Of a stretch of DNA of 5,286 bases, positions 4,496 through 5,286 are shown piece after piece (within the stretch, counting starts at the first letter, position 1; each line of letters starts with the position of its first letter). The DNA is from Candidatus Fraserbacteria bacterium RBG_16_55_9. GTDB taxonomy: Bacteria > Bipolaricaulota > Bipolaricaulia > RBG-16-55-9. The stretch lies in contig MFGX01000051.1 in NCBI GenBank assembly GCA_001778455.1, positions 19,601-24,886 on the forward strand, read 5' to 3'. The translations under genes were made by a program, and so were the position numbers. Under the pieces are notes generated by a model. It was not told the origin of the DNA, searched no databases, and worked only from the letters and a program-made list of their open reading frames with translations.

Positions 4496-5286
4496 CTCGT
4501 GTGAGCCTCCTCCCGGTTGCTCGGATCACCGGCAACATGATTCTTAAGATAGGGCCGCGGATCGGCGATTATGCCTTCAATGGCCGTGGCCGCCGCGGTA
4601 GCTGGCGAGGCCAGATAGACGGACGAATTGGGATTGCCTAGACGTCCCTTGAAGTTGCGGTTCTGAGTCGTTACACAGACTTCACCATCCGATAGCAGCC
4701 CGAACTGCATGCCGGGACAAGGGCCGCAGGCCACGTTCGAAATGATGGCCCCCGCTGCTTCCAAAGTCTGGATGTATCCCTTCTTTAGGGCCTGACGAAA
4801 GACCCACCGGGAGCCCGGGTAGACCAGGAAGCGCGTGCCCGCGGGGACATGATGTCCTTTCACGACTTCTGCAGCCACCTTAAGATCCTCCAAGCGCCCG
4901 TTGGTGCAAGTGCCTAAGAAGACCTGATGGACTTTCACTTTCTTCTGCTTTACTTGACCTATGGGTGTTACATTGCCCGGCGTGTGTGGCTCTGAAACCA
5001 GAGGTTCGAGCTTGGAGGCGTCAATCTCATAGACTTTCTCGTACTTGGCGCTACGATCGGGCTTGATGGCCTTCCATAGGGCCTCGCGGCCGTGAAGTTT
5101 CATCCAGCGCTTCGTCTCTCTATCCGAGGGGAAGAGGCCCAATTTCGCTCCACATTCTTGAGCCATGCTGGTGATCGTGAAGCGAGCGTCCATGGAGAGG
5201 TTTTTCGCCAACTCCCCACCATACTCCATGGCTTTGTAGGCTGCGCCGTCCTCTCCAATAAGTCTAATAATATGCAGAATCAAATC
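4492..5286 (-). CDS. leuC: 3-isopropylmalate dehydratase/homoaconitase family large subunit (LeuC-like), C-terminal part (partial)
   Basis: The frame is open to the right edge, and the residues there (Asp-Leu-Ile-Leu-His-Ile-Ile) match the internal K-D-[VL]-ILHIIG region of the family. The TTG at 5283 is therefore an internal Leu codon and the true start lies outside. About 264 residues are seen, roughly the last 60 percent of a 420-residue protein. All three ligands of the catalytic 4Fe-4S cluster are present: Cys in GTCTNGRLEDL (codon 4908-4906) and both cysteines of ACGPCPG (codons 4728-4726 and 4719-4717). The substrate-side blocks TTQNRNFKGRLGNP and VYLASPATAAATAIEG are intact. Together with the small subunit it should form an oxygen-sensitive cytoplasmic hydro-lyase, most often in leucine biosynthesis (IPM isomerase) or in the homocitrate pathway. 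Family membership is certain; the exact substrate is not, so leuC is a family-level symbol. It ends in TGA at 4494-4492, overlapping the small-subunit ATG. Confidence 0.92.
   Translation of the reverse strand, partial: DLILHIIRLIGEDGAAYKAMEYGGELAKNLSMDARFTITSMAQECGAKLGLFPSDRETKRWMKLHGREALWKAIKPDRSAKYEKVYEIDASKLEPLVSEPHTPGNVTPIGQVKQKKVKVHQVFLGTCTNGRLEDLKVAAEVVKGHHVPAGTRFLVYPGSRWVFRQALKKGYIQTLEAAGAIISNVACGPCPGMQFGLLSDGEVCVTTQNRNFKGRLGNPNSSVYLASPATAAATAIEGIIADPRPYLKNHVAGDPSNREEAHTR

Noticed and set aside
4007..4504. Long plus-strand open frame opposite the small dehydratase subunit.
   Set aside because: It is a shadow of a strongly conserved gene on the other strand; its translation shows no recognisable domain.
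5281..5283. TTG as the start codon of the large dehydratase subunit.
   Set aside because: The codon is the Leu of an internal conserved segment and the frame continues to the window edge. About 155 residues of the family's N-terminus are missing, so the gene is simply cut by the window.
1..5286. CRISPR arrays, insertion sequences, tRNA or rRNA genes, attachment sites.
   Set aside because: No repeated spacer pattern, transposase, terminal inverted repeats or RNA gene sequence was seen on either strand. Coding sequence covers nearly the whole window.

Overview
This is a gene-dense window with six complete or nearly complete genes, a gene end at each edge, and almost no non-coding DNA. The only sizeable intergenic gap is about 117 bases (2604-2720). 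Layout from left to right: the 3' end of a Pus10-type tRNA pseudouridine synthase (+); a minus-strand cluster read right to left as OsmC-family protein, ABC-2 ATPase, ABC-2 permease; a plus-strand MNT-type nucleotidyltransferase gene that looks decayed; and a second minus-strand cluster read right to left as aconitase-superfamily large subunit (LeuC-like, cut by the window edge), small subunit (LeuD-like), and a predicted secreted SNase plus lamin-tail-domain protein.

The organism is uncertain. Pus10 is characteristic of Archaea and eukaryotes, which points to an archaeon. However, the gap at 2604-2720 holds two back-to-back, sigma70-like promoters with extended -10 elements, several starts have strong Shine-Dalgarno sequences, and the nuclease has a bacterial-looking signal peptide. 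A deep-branching bacterium from a candidate phylum, or an archaeon with bacterial-style genes, both fit. GC content is moderate.

The two minus-strand clusters look like operons. OsmC and the ATPase are 2 bases apart. The ATPase stop overlaps a TTG start of the permease (TTGA), whose Shine-Dalgarno lies inside the last ATPase codons. The large and small dehydratase subunits overlap by ATGA, and the nuclease starts 13 bases after the small subunit. The OsmC/ABC cluster suggests a hydroperoxide-reducing protein made together with a two-component ABC-2 exporter. The LeuCD-like pair would form one 4Fe-4S hydro-lyase acting on isopropylmalate, homoaconitate or a similar 2-hydroxyacid.

No clearly new biological system is visible. 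The points most worth a second look are the decayed nucleotidyltransferase (probable internal deletion plus a single-base frameshift), the disturbed catalytic core of the neighbouring nuclease (part of the expected motif lies in another frame), and the presence of Pus10 next to bacterial-type promoters.
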